The notes beneath the pieces are model-generated. The model saw only the letters and a list, made by a program, of their open reading frames with translations. It made no database searches and was not told the origin of the DNA. From NCBI GenBank assembly GCA_017539045.1, contig JAFYHS010000003.1, positions 1 through 64,000 of the forward strand: a stretch of 64,000 bases of DNA. The letters are read 5' to 3'. This document shows positions 8,760-18,099 of this stretch, piece by piece (position 1 is the first letter of the stretch; each line of letters starts with the position of its first letter). Origin of the DNA: Bacteroidales bacterium (lineage in GTDB: Bacteria > Bacteroidota > Bacteroidia > Bacteroidales > F082). The position numbers were made by a program, and so were the translations under genes.

Positions 8760-9676
8760 GTCAACAATTCAGCCCTACTGGATTTAAGGTACTGCCCACT
8801 GTGGTGAAACACCTTTTGATTATCAACTGTTTGTTTTTCCTGGCTACCTTTACCTTTGAGCGTTTTCATATCGACCTGACAGAGTATCTGGGCCTTCATT
8901 TCTTCAAGGCCAGTCATTTCCGGCCCTATCAGCTGATCACCTATATGTTCATGCACGCCAACTTCGGGCACCTGTTTTTCAACATGTTTGCCCTCTGGAT
9001 GTTTGGCAACACGCTTGAAAACCTTTGGGGCTCAAAGCGTTTCCTTTTGTTCTATATGGTGTGCGGCATCGGTGCGGGTCTCTGCCAAGAGCTGGTGCAA
9101 TACATACAATATGCCACCTCCTTGGCCAATTATGCCACGGTGAATATGGGCGGTAGCATCGTTACTATGGACACCTACCTGAACATGATGAACACCGTTG
9201 GAGCCTCAGGTGCCATCTACGGTCTGTTGCTGGCTTTTGGTATGATGTTCCCCAATTCGATGATTTACTTCTATTTCCTGATCCCCATCAAGGCCAAGTG
9301 GTTCGTCATCGGTTATGCGGTCATCGAGTTGATCACGGGACTCACTGGAGTCGACAATGTGGCACATTTCGCCCACTTGGGTGGCATGCTGTTCGGCTTG
9401 ATCCTAATCCTGTATTGGAAAAAGAACCCTGCTGGCCCCAACAAGAACTTCAGAAAGCTGAAAGACGTCTTCCAATCGTGGAAGAAAAGGTCGCGCACGA
9501 AATACACGCGTTACGAGGAGGTATACGACAAGGTGCCTCGCTCCGACGAGGATTACAACTACCAAAAGGCGCAGAAAGAGAAAGATATCGACGCCATCCT
9601 CGACAAGGTGGCGAAGAACGGCTACAGCAGCCTGACCGATGAGGAGAAGGAATTCCTCTTTAAAAACAGTAAGTGA
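8756..9676 (+). CDS. Rhomboid family intramembrane serine protease
   Basis: 306 residues, with about six transmembrane helices followed by a charged cytosolic tail of ~75 residues. Catalytic Ser151 sits in VGASGAIYG and His207 in AHFAHLGGML. The HANFGHLFFNM motif supplies the oxyanion-side His and Asn. A longer loop (residues ~108-145) separates the GAGLCQE helix from the Ser-bearing helix. Rhomboids cut transmembrane substrates inside the membrane; the substrate here is unknown. Translation is probably coupled to mutL through the 4-nt overlap, and the next gene begins 2 nt downstream. Confidence 0.9.
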   Translation: MSQQFSPTGFKVLPTVVKHLLIINCLFFLATFTFERFHIDLTEYLGLHFFKASHFRPYQLITYMFMHANFGHLFFNMFALWMFGNTLENLWGSKRFLLFYMVCGIGAGLCQELVQYIQYATSLANYATVNMGGSIVTMDTYLNMMNTVGASGAIYGLLLAFGMMFPNSMIYFYFLIPIKAKWFVIGYAVIELITGLTGVDNVAHFAHLGGMLFGLILILYWKKNPAGPNKNFRKLKDVFQSWKKRSRTKYTRYEEVYDKVPRSDEDYNYQKAQKEKDIDAILDKVAKNGYSSLTDEEKEFLFKNSK

Positions 9677-9677
9677 C

Positions 9678-10787
9678 ATGGAAGAAGAAAAGAAGGGTAG
9701 AAGAGGCTTTTTCGGGAGGCTGCTGGTGTTTGTCCTGGCGCTGTTGGCCTTTGTGGGCTTGGTGGCCATGGCCTTGAGCGTGATCAATGGCTTCATCAAC
9801 CCGAGGAATTTCATCTGGACGACGGTCTTCGGACTGGCGTTTTGGGAGATCTTCATCTTCAACGTGGTGGTGTTCCTGCTGCTGTTGTTGCTGTGGTCGC
9901 GCAAAGTGTGGATTGCCGTCTTGGCGCTTTTGGTGGCCATCCCGGGACTGAAGCGTTCCTATTCCTTTGGCAATAAGATAGAAGCCCCTTCGAGTGTCCG
10001 AATCATGAGCTACAATGTCCATAACTTCGACCATATCGATGGGAAGACGGACAAGGAGAGTATGGCCCGACTGGTGATGGATAAGGTGCAAGAGGAAAAC
10101 CCCGACATCTTGTGCTGCCAGGAGTTTTCCGCCTTCAAGCACGGTGTCACCCGACCCCAGTGTATCGACCTGTTTGCTGAGGCTTCGGGTTATCCTTATG
10201 TGTATTACAACAAGAAACGTAACTATGGCGGCAATGTGGTCTTCTCGAAGTACCCCGTCGAGAAGGTGGATGAGGACAGTGGCTTCGGTCAGGAGAACAC
10301 CTATGGCATCATGGTCTCGGTAGATGCAGGTGATAAAGGCAAGTTCTATGTGGCCAATGTCCATCTGCTTTCCTATATGATCACCGATAATGAGATTGAA
10401 CTCTTGGTGGGTAGCGCCGAACGCCAGAACCTCGACACTTTGGGTAAGACCTTGCTGCATAAGTTGAACTTTGCCTTCCAACGCCGTAGCGAAGAGCTGC
10501 AGCGTTTGCTTGATGGGATGCCCTCTGTCGACGCCCCAGTGCTGATGTGCGGCGACTTCAACGAACCGCCATTGTCGTACAATTACAACCAAATGCGTAA
10601 GGCGGGTTTTGTGGACACCTTCACCGAGGTGGGCCGTGGCATCAAGCCGACCTATGCGGGCAAGCTGCCGCTGCTGCGTATCGATTACATCTGGTCCGAC
10701 ACGGCCGTGACGCCGCTTCACTTTGAGCGCTGTCGTTTCAAGGCCTCCGACCATTATCCTATCCTGTTAGATTTCAAAATCAAGTAA
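9678..10787 (+). CDS. Membrane-anchored endonuclease/exonuclease/phosphatase family protein
   Basis: 369 residues from ATG 9678 (MEEEKKG), 1 nt after the rhomboid stop; a start at 9639 would overlap that gene. Three hydrophobic helices fill ~13-95. An EEP fold follows with the motifs MSYNVHNFD, CCQEF (metal Glu), NYGGNVVFSKYP, ANVHL, MCGDFNEPP and ASDHYPILLDF. This superfamily hydrolyses phosphodiesters or phosphomonoesters such as nucleic acids or lipid phosphates. The membrane anchor argues for an envelope substrate, which cannot be named. Confidence 0.85.
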   Translation: MEEEKKGRRGFFGRLLVFVLALLAFVGLVAMALSVINGFINPRNFIWTTVFGLAFWEIFIFNVVVFLLLLLLWSRKVWIAVLALLVAIPGLKRSYSFGNKIEAPSSVRIMSYNVHNFDHIDGKTDKESMARLVMDKVQEENPDILCCQEFSAFKHGVTRPQCIDLFAEASGYPYVYYNKKRNYGGNVVFSKYPVEKVDEDSGFGQENTYGIMVSVDAGDKGKFYVANVHLLSYMITDNEIELLVGSAERQNLDTLGKTLLHKLNFAFQRRSEELQRLLDGMPSVDAPVLMCGDFNEPPLSYNYNQMRKAGFVDTFTEVGRGIKPTYAGKLPLLRIDYIWSDTAVTPLHFERCRFKASDHYPILLDFKIK

Positions 10788-10789
10788 AT

Positions 10790-12175
10790 ATGACCCTGAT
10801 CAAATCCATATCCGGCATTCGTGGCACCATTGGCGGCCAGCCGGGCGACAACCTCACGCCAATCGACATGGTGAAATTCACCGCTGCTTTCGTCAAATTC
10901 GTGCAACATCATAAAGGGGTGAAACGCCCCAAGGTCGTGGTGGGTCGCGACGCCCGTCTCTCAGGTTTCCTCGTCAACCAGGTGGTATGCGGCACCTTGC
11001 AGGCCATGGGCGCCGATGTGCTCGACATCGGGCTGAGCACGACGCCAACTACCGAGATTGCCGTCACGGGCCTGAAAGCCGACGCTGGCATCATCCTTAC
11101 GGCCAGCCATAACCCCGCGCAATGGAACGCCTTGAAGCTCCTCAACGAGAAGGGCGAGTTCATCTCAGCCGCCGAAGGCGCTTGGTTGCTCGACGTGGCT
11201 GCCAAAGACGACTTTGACTTCGTCCCGATCGAGGAAATCGGCAGCTACCAGCTGGTGGAAGGATGGATGGACAAGCATGTTGACATGGTGTGCCAACTGC
11301 CTTTGGTCAACAAAGAGGTGATTGCGAAGGCCAACTTCAAGGTGGCCGTCGATGCCGTCAACTCCACGGGCGGCATCGCCATCCCCAAGATGCTACGTGC
11401 CCTCGGTGTGAAAGAGGTGCTGGAACTCAACTGCGAGCCTACGGGCAAGTTCGCCCACACCCCCGAGCCGTTGGCTCAGAACCTCACCGACATCTGCCGC
11501 TATGTGAAGGAGCAGGGCTGCGACTTCGGCGTAGTCGTCGACCCCGACGTCGACCGTCTGGTCTTCGTCAAGGAAGACGGCGAGCTGTTTGGCGAGGAAT
11601 ACACTTTGGTCTCGGTGGCCGACTTCATCCTGAAGCATACGCCTGGTCCGACGGTGAGCAACCTCTCTTCAACACGTGCTTTACGTGACGTGACGCAAAA
11701 GCATGGACAGCAGTACTTTGCCGCTGCCGTGGGCGAGGTCAACGTGGTGGAAAAGATGAAGGAAGTGGGCGCTGTCATCGGCGGCGAGGGCAACGGCGGT
11801 GTCATCTATCCCGAGTTGCATTATGGCCGCGATGCCCTTGTGGGCACGGCCTTGTTCCTGACCCAACTGGCCGAGAAGAAGGTGAAATGCTCGGAGTTGA
11901 AAAAGGAATATCCCGCTTATTTCATGTCGAAGAACAAGATCCAGTTGACGCCCACCACCGACGTGGACGGCATCTTGGCCAAGTTCACCGAGAAGTTCAA
12001 GAACGAGCAAGTGACGACCATCGACGGCGTGAAGATCGACTTTGAGGAAGGCTGGGTGCATCTGCGCAAGTCGAACACCGAGCCTATCATCCGTATTTAC
12101 AGTGAAGGCAAGACCGAGGCCGAAGCCGAGCGTTTTGCCAATATGATTTTGGAAGAAGCTAAAAAGATGGTATAA
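10790..12175 (+). CDS. glmM: Phosphoglucosamine mutase GlmM-type
   Basis: 461 residues of the alpha-D-phosphohexomutase family. The phosphoserine loop ILTASHNP (Ser106), metal loop DPDVDRL, sugar loop GEGNGGVIYP and phosphate-binding RKSNTEPIIRIY are all present. GlmM converts glucosamine-6-phosphate to glucosamine-1-phosphate for UDP-GlcNAc, peptidoglycan and lipopolysaccharide synthesis. A phosphomannomutase activity cannot be excluded from sequence alone. It starts 2 nt after the EEP gene and its TAA overlaps the next ATG by one base. Confidence 0.88.
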   Translation: MTLIKSISGIRGTIGGQPGDNLTPIDMVKFTAAFVKFVQHHKGVKRPKVVVGRDARLSGFLVNQVVCGTLQAMGADVLDIGLSTTPTTEIAVTGLKADAGIILTASHNPAQWNALKLLNEKGEFISAAEGAWLLDVAAKDDFDFVPIEEIGSYQLVEGWMDKHVDMVCQLPLVNKEVIAKANFKVAVDAVNSTGGIAIPKMLRALGVKEVLELNCEPTGKFAHTPEPLAQNLTDICRYVKEQGCDFGVVVDPDVDRLVFVKEDGELFGEEYTLVSVADFILKHTPGPTVSNLSSTRALRDVTQKHGQQYFAAAVGEVNVVEKMKEVGAVIGGEGNGGVIYPELHYGRDALVGTALFLTQLAEKKVKCSELKKEYPAYFMSKNKIQLTPTTDVDGILAKFTEKFKNEQVTTIDGVKIDFEEGWVHLRKSNTEPIIRIYSEGKTEAEAERFANMILEEAKKMV

Positions 12176-13203
12176 TGAAACGAGGATTTGGAAGTGACAA
12201 CCATTCGGGCATCTGTCCCGAGGTGATGGAAGCCATCGCCCGCGTAAACAAGGAGCACGCGTTGGCCTATGGCGATGATGAATACTGCGCCGCCACCGAG
12301 GCGAAGTTTCGTGAGCAGTTTGGCGAGCAGGCGAGGGTGTTCTTCGCCTTTAACGGCACGGGGTGCAACACCTTGTGCATTGATGCCTTGATCAAGTCTC
12401 ACGAAGCCGTGGTGTGTGCCGAGAGCGCCCATATCAACGTGGATGAATGCGGTGCACCCCAGCGTATCGTGGGCTGCCGTCTGTTGACGGTCGACACTCC
12501 CGATGGCAAGCTGACACCTGCCTTGATCAAGACGCGGCTGCATGGCTTCGGCTTCGAACACCACTCTCAGCCCAAGCTGATCAGCATCACGCAGCCGACG
12601 GAGTTGGGCACTTTGTATACCTTGGATGAGATCAAAGCCATCGTAGGCTTGGCAAGGGAATACAACATGTATGTCCATATCGACGGCGCCCGTCTGGGCA
12701 ACGCTGCCGTGGCTTTAGGTTGCACCTTCAAGGAGATGACCACCGACCTCGGCGTGGATGCCGTCTCCTTTGGCGGCACCAAGAACGGCCTGATGATGGG
12801 TGAGGCCGTCGTGCTTCTCAATCCCAACGTCTGTTCCGACTTCAAATACCGTCGCAAGCAGGCCATGCAACTCTGCTCCAAGATGCGTTTCATCGCGGCC
12901 CAGTTCGACGCCTATTTCGAGAACGACCTATGGCGTCGTAACGCCGAGCACTCCAATAAGATGGCTCAGTTGCTCTATAACGCAGTGAAAGACATCCCGG
13001 GTGTCAACATTGTCTATCCCGTGCAGGCCAACGGTGTGTTCGCACAGCTGCCTCGCAAGGTGTGGAAGGAGTTGCAAAACCATTATTTCTTCTACGACTG
13101 GGACGAAGATGCCGATGTGGTGCGTTGGATGTGCGCCTACGACACCACTGAGGAAGATATCGGGTGTTTTGCTGAGAAGCTGAAGGAACTGATAAGCCAA
13201 TAA
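12175..13203 (+). CDS. ltaE: Low-specificity L-threonine aldolase
   Basis: 342 residues, PLP fold-type I beta-eliminating lyase family. Asp170 in VHIDGAR and the Schiff-base Lys203 in SFGGTKNG are present, and the N-terminal FGSDNHSGICPEVMEA is typical. It cleaves L-threonine or allo-threonine to glycine and acetaldehyde. The start overlaps the glmM stop (TAATG), so it is the last gene of the run beginning at 6633. The stop is 5 nt from the stop of the convergent cysteine desulfidase gene, with no room for an intrinsic terminator. Confidence 0.88.
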   Translation: MKRGFGSDNHSGICPEVMEAIARVNKEHALAYGDDEYCAATEAKFREQFGEQARVFFAFNGTGCNTLCIDALIKSHEAVVCAESAHINVDECGAPQRIVGCRLLTVDTPDGKLTPALIKTRLHGFGFEHHSQPKLISITQPTELGTLYTLDEIKAIVGLAREYNMYVHIDGARLGNAAVALGCTFKEMTTDLGVDAVSFGGTKNGLMMGEAVVLLNPNVCSDFKYRRKQAMQLCSKMRFIAAQFDAYFENDLWRRNAEHSNKMAQLLYNAVKDIPGVNIVYPVQANGVFAQLPRKVWKELQNHYFFYDWDEDADVVRWMCAYDTTEEDIGCFAEKLKELISQ

Positions 13204-13208
13204 AAGGC

Positions 13209-14480
13209 TTATTCCACCATTATCTTAAGGATCTCCACGTCGGTCTCCTTCATGCCGTAGCGGCCGAGGCAGCCGATGTGGTCGATGGTCTCTTCAACGT
13301 CCTTGCCGATGATACCGTCGCCGCCAAGGAGGTTGCAGCCTTGTTTACTCATCTCATAGCCCAGGATACCCGCCTCCACGGAGAGGGCGATCTTGCCGGC
13401 ACAAGAGGGCTTGGCGCCATCGCAGACGATGCCAGCGGCCATGCCGAGGGCGTTCTCAAGGGTGTGCTCGATGATGCTGAGCGGCTCGCCCATGAGGTAG
13501 GCGATGCCACAGCCCGAGGCACAGCCTGCGCTGACGGCGCCACAGTAGGCCGAGAGACGGCCGATGCCGGTCTTCTGGTGGATAGCCACAAGGTTCGATA
13601 AGGCTACGGCACGTATCGTGCGTTCCTCATCGATGTTGTATTCTTCGGCGTAGGCGAGGATGGGCAGACTGACCGTCATGCCTTGGTTGCCGCTGCCCGA
13701 GTTGATGATGACAGGCATCTCACAGCCGCTCATACGGGCGTCGCTGCCAGCTGCCGCCCAGGCACGGGCCTTGATTCTCACGTCGGTGCCGAAACTGAGT
13801 ATGGTGCTGCCGATGTTGGCGCCCCAGTTGTTTTTCAGGCCTTCTTGCGAGATGGCCTTGTTGCATTCGATCTGCGGCTTGATGATGGGCTTGAGGTCTT
13901 CGATGTCGACGGTGTTGGCGAAGTCGTAGATGCCTTTCATGCTGAGGCAGCTGCGGTCGGTGAGTTTGGTGGCGCCACTGTCTTCATAGCCCGAGTCGAA
14001 CAACACCTGGTCGTCCTTCACCATCTTAACGATGTTGGTGTGGAAGCCTGCGATGCGCACGCTGGCGGAGTGTTCTTCATTATATAAGGTGACCGTCACG
14101 TCGAGCTGGGCGATGACGTTGAGTGGGACGATGGTCATCAAAGTGTTGTCCAAGAATTCGGCGATTTCCTTCTTTTGCTCCGGTGTCACCTCGGCGATGA
14201 CCTCAAGGGCTTTCTTGGGGTTGCCGGCCACGATGCCAGCTGCCACAGAGGCCTTCAGGCCTTTCATGCCCTTGGTGTTGGGCACGATGACACTCTTCAC
14301 GTTCTTGATGATGTTGCCGCTGGCCTTGATCTCCACACGTTTCGGCATGGTGCCAAGGATTTCGTGGGCTTTGGCGGCAGCATAGGCCAAGCAAATCGGT
14401 TCGGTGCAGCCCATGGCGGGCACGAGCTCTTCCTTGAGGATGTTCAAGTATGAAATATACAAACAATCGCTTTTATCCAT
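13209..14480 (-). CDS. cyuA: L-cysteine desulfidase family protein (UPF0597/YhaM/CyuA)
   Basis: 423 residues. Conserved cysteines occur in VPAMGCTEP, YCGAVSAGCASGCG and VCDGAKPSCAGK, the pattern expected for the [4Fe-4S]-dependent serine/cysteine lyase superfamily. Related enzymes convert L-cysteine to pyruvate, sulfide and ammonia; YhaM/CyuA is the E. coli member. The full length is present and it is a single-gene unit with its own -7 box. Serine ammonia-lyase activity is an alternative. The symbol is by family resemblance. Confidence 0.8.
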   Translation of the reverse strand: MDKSDCLYISYLNILKEELVPAMGCTEPICLAYAAAKAHEILGTMPKRVEIKASGNIIKNVKSVIVPNTKGMKGLKASVAAGIVAGNPKKALEVIAEVTPEQKKEIAEFLDNTLMTIVPLNVIAQLDVTVTLYNEEHSASVRIAGFHTNIVKMVKDDQVLFDSGYEDSGATKLTDRSCLSMKGIYDFANTVDIEDLKPIIKPQIECNKAISQEGLKNNWGANIGSTILSFGTDVRIKARAWAAAGSDARMSGCEMPVIINSGSGNQGMTVSLPILAYAEEYNIDEERTIRAVALSNLVAIHQKTGIGRLSAYCGAVSAGCASGCGIAYLMGEPLSIIEHTLENALGMAAGIVCDGAKPSCAGKIALSVEAGILGYEMSKQGCNLLGGDGIIGKDVEETIDHIGCLGRYGMKETDVEILKIMVE

Positions 14481-14500
14481 TGAATACTTCTATTTTTCGG

Positions 14501-14508
14501 CAAAAATA
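14501..14508 (-). promoter_or_regulatory. -7 box for the cysteine desulfidase gene
   Basis: Minus-strand TATTTTTG, 20 nt before the ATG at 14480. It faces the divergent GAPDH promoter ~40 bp away. Confidence 0.5.
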
Positions 14509-14527
14509 CAAAAAAAAGTACTTTTCA

Positions 14528-14558
14528 TTTGTTTGGATTAAAATAATGCCTAACTTTG
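14528..14558 (+). promoter_or_regulatory. Promoter of the GAPDH gene
   Basis: TTTG (14528-14531), 19 bp, TAACTTTG (14551-14558): a complete Bacteroidetes promoter, 48 nt before the ATG at 14607. Confidence 0.65.
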
Positions 14559-14606
14559 CCAAAAATCTCAACAATTAACCCAATGTAGAATAAAATTGTT
14601 TCAATC

Positions 14607-16058
14607 ATGAACGACAGTTTTGAATCATCCTTGAAGGCGTGGAATGAAAATGAAAAAGCCGCCAATGAACTCATCAACATCGTCGGAAGACTGTGGTACG
14701 ACAAGTCAGTGGAGCTGATCATGTTGCGTTCGCTGCTGGTCAACCGTGGTTCGGGTAAGATCCTGAACAAGCACCTCCGTGCCGCGACGGTGTTGGGCAA
14801 GCCTGTCCGTGTGCAGGACTCATTGCTCATCGCTAAGGCCCTTCTTGCCGAGAACCTCGCACCCGCCCGTATCGACCTCGGTCGTCTCAACTCCGAGTGG
14901 ACGGATGAGAAAGAGAAGTATAATAACAACGTGACTGCCTTTGTGCGCGACAAGCTCAGCTACATCATCGATGCCAATCCGCGCAGCAACAAGGTGCAGG
15001 ACGTCATCCTTTATGGTTTCGGTCGTATCGGCCGTATCCTCTGCCGTGAGATGACGGAAATGGCTGGCCGTGGCGACGCCCTTCGTGTCCGCGCCATCGT
15101 CACCCGCAAGAACTCACCTGAGGACATCCTGAAGCGTATCAACCTGTTCCGTACCGACTCGGTGCACCGTTACTTCCACGGCGTGTGCACGCCCATCCCA
15201 GGTGAGAACGCCATGATGGTCAACGGCCAGAAGATCCTGTTCCTCGAGAGCAAAAACCCCGAGGACCTCGACTACACGCAATATGGCATCAACGATGCTT
15301 TGCTCATCGACAACACGGGTGCCTTCCGTGACAGAGAGTCACTGTCGCGTCACCTGCAGGCCAAGGGCGTAGCTAAGGTGTTGCTCACCGCTCCCGGTAA
15401 GGGCGATATCCCGAATGTGGTGTACGGCGTCAACCAAGACACGCTTGACCTTGAAAACGAGACCATCTTCTCTGCTGCCAGCTGCACCACCAACGCCATC
15501 GTTCCCGGCCTTGAGGTCATGCTGAAGAACTTCGGCATCGTGAAGGGCCACATCGAGACCATCCACAGCTACACCAACGACCAGAACCTGCTGGACAACT
15601 ACCACAAGAAAGAGCGTCGTGGTCGTTCGGCCCCGTTGAACATGGTTATCACCGAGACGGGTGCCGGCAAGGCAGCCGCCAAGGCCATCCCCGAGCTGAA
15701 GGGCAAGCTGACGAGCAATGCCGTGCGTGTGCCTACGCCTGATGTGTCGTTGGCCGTGTTGGCCCTCGACCTCGAGCGCGCCACCACCGTTGAGGAAGTC
15801 AATGAGGCCTTCCGTATCGCTTGCCTTGAGGGTAACCTCATCGAGCAGATCCGCTTCAGCAGCAACACCGAGTTCGTCAGTAGCGACGGCATCGGCGACA
15901 GCTGCGCCTGCATCTTCGACGCTCCTGCCACCAAGGTCAGCGAAGACGGCAAGACCGTGATCCTGTATCTGTGGTACGACAACGAGTTCGGCTACAGCAA
16001 CCAGGTGGTCCGCCTCGCCCGCCACATTGGCCAGGTGAAGAGCTATCGTTACTATTGA
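14607..16058 (+). CDS. gap: Glyceraldehyde-3-phosphate dehydrogenase, long form
   Basis: 483 residues. The catalytic core begins near 130 and contains the Rossmann loop YGFGRIGR (137-143), the active-site SAASCTTN (Cys293), HSYTNDQ with the catalytic His, and the C-terminal WYDNEFGYSNQV. About 130 extra N-terminal residues are helical and charged, a feature of a distinct ~480-residue GAPDH group. After the second core beta-strand the sequence reads AIVTRKN, where classical NAD enzymes have an acidic residue (VND), so NADP use is possible. That would point to a gluconeogenic or biosynthetic role, but it is inference. Promoter and terminator flank it, so it is monocistronic. Confidence 0.92.
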   Translation: MNDSFESSLKAWNENEKAANELINIVGRLWYDKSVELIMLRSLLVNRGSGKILNKHLRAATVLGKPVRVQDSLLIAKALLAENLAPARIDLGRLNSEWTDEKEKYNNNVTAFVRDKLSYIIDANPRSNKVQDVILYGFGRIGRILCREMTEMAGRGDALRVRAIVTRKNSPEDILKRINLFRTDSVHRYFHGVCTPIPGENAMMVNGQKILFLESKNPEDLDYTQYGINDALLIDNTGAFRDRESLSRHLQAKGVAKVLLTAPGKGDIPNVVYGVNQDTLDLENETIFSAASCTTNAIVPGLEVMLKNFGIVKGHIETIHSYTNDQNLLDNYHKKERRGRSAPLNMVITETGAGKAAAKAIPELKGKLTSNAVRVPTPDVSLAVLALDLERATTVEEVNEAFRIACLEGNLIEQIRFSSNTEFVSSDGIGDSCACIFDAPATKVSEDGKTVILYLWYDNEFGYSNQVVRLARHIGQVKSYRYY

Positions 16059-16093
16059 TTCAGTACTTTCACTGAAAAAGTAGTGCTGTCAAA

Positions 16094-16123
16094 CGAAAAA
16101 GTGTCCTTCGGGACACTTTTTTT
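16094..16123 (+). terminator. Terminator after GAPDH
   Basis: A perfect 11-bp stem (AAAAAGTGTCC/GGACACTTTTT) with a stable TTCG tetraloop and seven T residues. It lies 36 nt after the GAPDH stop and immediately before the yidC promoter. Confidence 0.9.
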
Positions 16124-16125
16124 CG

Positions 16126-16133
16126 TATTTTTG
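16126..16133 (+). promoter_or_regulatory. -7 box for yidC
   Basis: TATTTTTG directly follows the GAPDH terminator and lies 26 nt before the yidC ATG. No TTG is found at the usual -33 distance, which is inside the terminator stem. Confidence 0.5.
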
Positions 16134-16159
16134 CCGCCTTATTTGCAAATTAAAACCCA

Positions 16160-18097
16160 ATGAACAATAAAAACACCCTTATTGGTTTTCTCCTCATCGC
16201 GGCCATCCTCTTTGGTTGGATGTATTTTATGACGCCGTCGAAGGAGCAACTGGCTGAACAACAGCGTATTCAAGATTCCATCCGACAGGCACGACTGGAG
16301 CAGATGGCTCTGGATTCGCTTCGCATGGCGCAACAGCAGGATGCTCAAACGACTGCGCTGATGGCCGACTCGACCCAGCTGTCGGAGATGGACTCCCTTG
16401 ACAGAGCTCAGATGATGCAGAACAACCTGCGCGACAAATTTGGCATCTTCGCAGTTTCGGCTCAAGGCACCGAGCAGACTTGGACCATTGAGAACAAATT
16501 GCAGAAACTGACGTTCTCAAGCAAAGGCGGCTTCCTGAAGCAAGTGGAGCTGAAGGACTATAAGACCTATGACTCGCTGCCGCTGATCTCGTTCGACCCC
16601 GAGACGGTGAAGTTCGACCTGTCGTTCTTCGCACAGAACCGCATTGTCAACACCTCGCAGTTCTACTTCCAGCCCTATATGAACGGCCAGCCTTATTCGG
16701 GCGGCGACATCACCGTGGCTGAAGGCGACAGCGTCGTGTTTGCCCTGCGCATGCCTACTGCGGAAGCCGACAAATACCTTGAGTATGTCTATACCGTGCG
16801 CTATGACAACTATATGATGGACTTCGACATCCGCACCGTCGGACTGAAGGACGTCATTGCCAACAACGCCGACTATCTCACCATCGACTGGAACGTCGAC
16901 CTGATGAAGCAGGAGAAGAGCACCGACCGTTTTGCCGGTGAGTCGGTGTACTACCGCTCGTTGACCGACAAGGACGTCGACCACCTCAACGAACAGAAGG
17001 ACAGCGAACAGACGGTGAACAGCAAGCTGAAATGGGTGTCGTTCAAGCAGCGTTTCTTCTGCAACGTGATCGTAGCCAAGAACGAGTTTGAGAATGCCCG
17101 CATGGCAACTTTGACCCGCAACTCGAACAACCCGCGTTACTTCAAGTCGATGTCGGCCAATATCGAGGTGCCTTACGACGTGAAGGCAGAGACCAACGTC
17201 ATCCCGATGCAGCTCTATTTCGGTCCCAACCACTTCAAGACCTTGCGTAGCTATGGCATCGGATTGCAAGACCAGATCAACTTGGGTAACTTCTTCCTCA
17301 TCCGTTGGATCAACTACGGTGTCATCGCCGTGTTCAACTGGCTGAGCAGCTACGGCTGGAACTATGGCATTGTGATCTTGATTCTGACCATCCTCATCAA
17401 GACCTTGCTCTTTCCCTTGGCTTTCAAGTCCTACAAGTCGTCGGCCATCACCCGTGTGCTGAAACCTGAGATGGAGGCCATCAACGCCAAATATCCCAAG
17501 GAAGAAGACGCCATGAAGAAACAGCAGGCTGTGATGAACCTGCAACGTCAGGCTGGCGTGAGTCCCGCTTCGGGATGTCTGCCCGCCTTGCTGCAGTTCC
17601 CCATCCTCATCGCTATCTTCCGTTTCTTCCCCGCCAGTATCGAGTTGCGTCAGCAGCCCTTCCTCTGGGCCGACGACCTCTCGACCTACGACAGCATCAT
17701 TGAGTTCCCGAAGTTCCTCGGCATGGACCACTTGAGCTTGTTCACGCTGCTGATGACCATCACGACCTTCATCTACACCTATGTGAACAACAAGCAGATG
17801 GACGTCTCGAGCAACCCGCAGATGAAGCCCATGAAGTGGATGATGTATCTCATGCCCATCATGTTCTTCGGCATCTTCAACAACTACTCTTCGGGCTTGA
17901 GCTACTACTACATGCTGGTCAACATCATCACCTTCATCCAGATGTTTGTCTTCCGTAAGATGATCAACGAGGACAAGGTGCGTGCCACCATCGAGGAGAA
18001 CAAGCGTAAGCCTCAGAAGAAATCCAACTTCATGAAGCGTCTTGAAGAGGCCCAGAAACAACAGGCCAAGATGCAGCAACAACAAAAGAGACGTTAA
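16160..18097 (+). CDS. yidC: Membrane protein insertase YidC
   Basis: 645 residues. N-terminal membrane anchor (NTLIGFLLIAAILFGWMYFM), a Gln-rich linker, a large periplasmic beta-domain (~95-360), then the conserved five-helix insertase core (LSSYGWNYGIVILILTILIK, GCLPALLQFPILIAIFRFFP, NYSSGLSYYYMLVN) and a basic Lys/Gln-rich tail. It inserts inner-membrane proteins alone or with SecYEG. The length is normal for the family in Bacteroidota. The DUF2750 gene begins 2 nt after its stop, so the two are co-transcribed. Confidence 0.96.
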   Translation: MNNKNTLIGFLLIAAILFGWMYFMTPSKEQLAEQQRIQDSIRQARLEQMALDSLRMAQQQDAQTTALMADSTQLSEMDSLDRAQMMQNNLRDKFGIFAVSAQGTEQTWTIENKLQKLTFSSKGGFLKQVELKDYKTYDSLPLISFDPETVKFDLSFFAQNRIVNTSQFYFQPYMNGQPYSGGDITVAEGDSVVFALRMPTAEADKYLEYVYTVRYDNYMMDFDIRTVGLKDVIANNADYLTIDWNVDLMKQEKSTDRFAGESVYYRSLTDKDVDHLNEQKDSEQTVNSKLKWVSFKQRFFCNVIVAKNEFENARMATLTRNSNNPRYFKSMSANIEVPYDVKAETNVIPMQLYFGPNHFKTLRSYGIGLQDQINLGNFFLIRWINYGVIAVFNWLSSYGWNYGIVILILTILIKTLLFPLAFKSYKSSAITRVLKPEMEAINAKYPKEEDAMKKQQAVMNLQRQAGVSPASGCLPALLQFPILIAIFRFFPASIELRQQPFLWADDLSTYDSIIEFPKFLGMDHLSLFTLLMTITTFIYTYVNNKQMDVSSNPQMKPMKWMMYLMPIMFFGIFNNYSSGLSYYYMLVNIITFIQMFVFRKMINEDKVRATIEENKRKPQKKSNFMKRLEEAQKQQAKMQQQQKRR

Positions 18098-18099
18098 CC

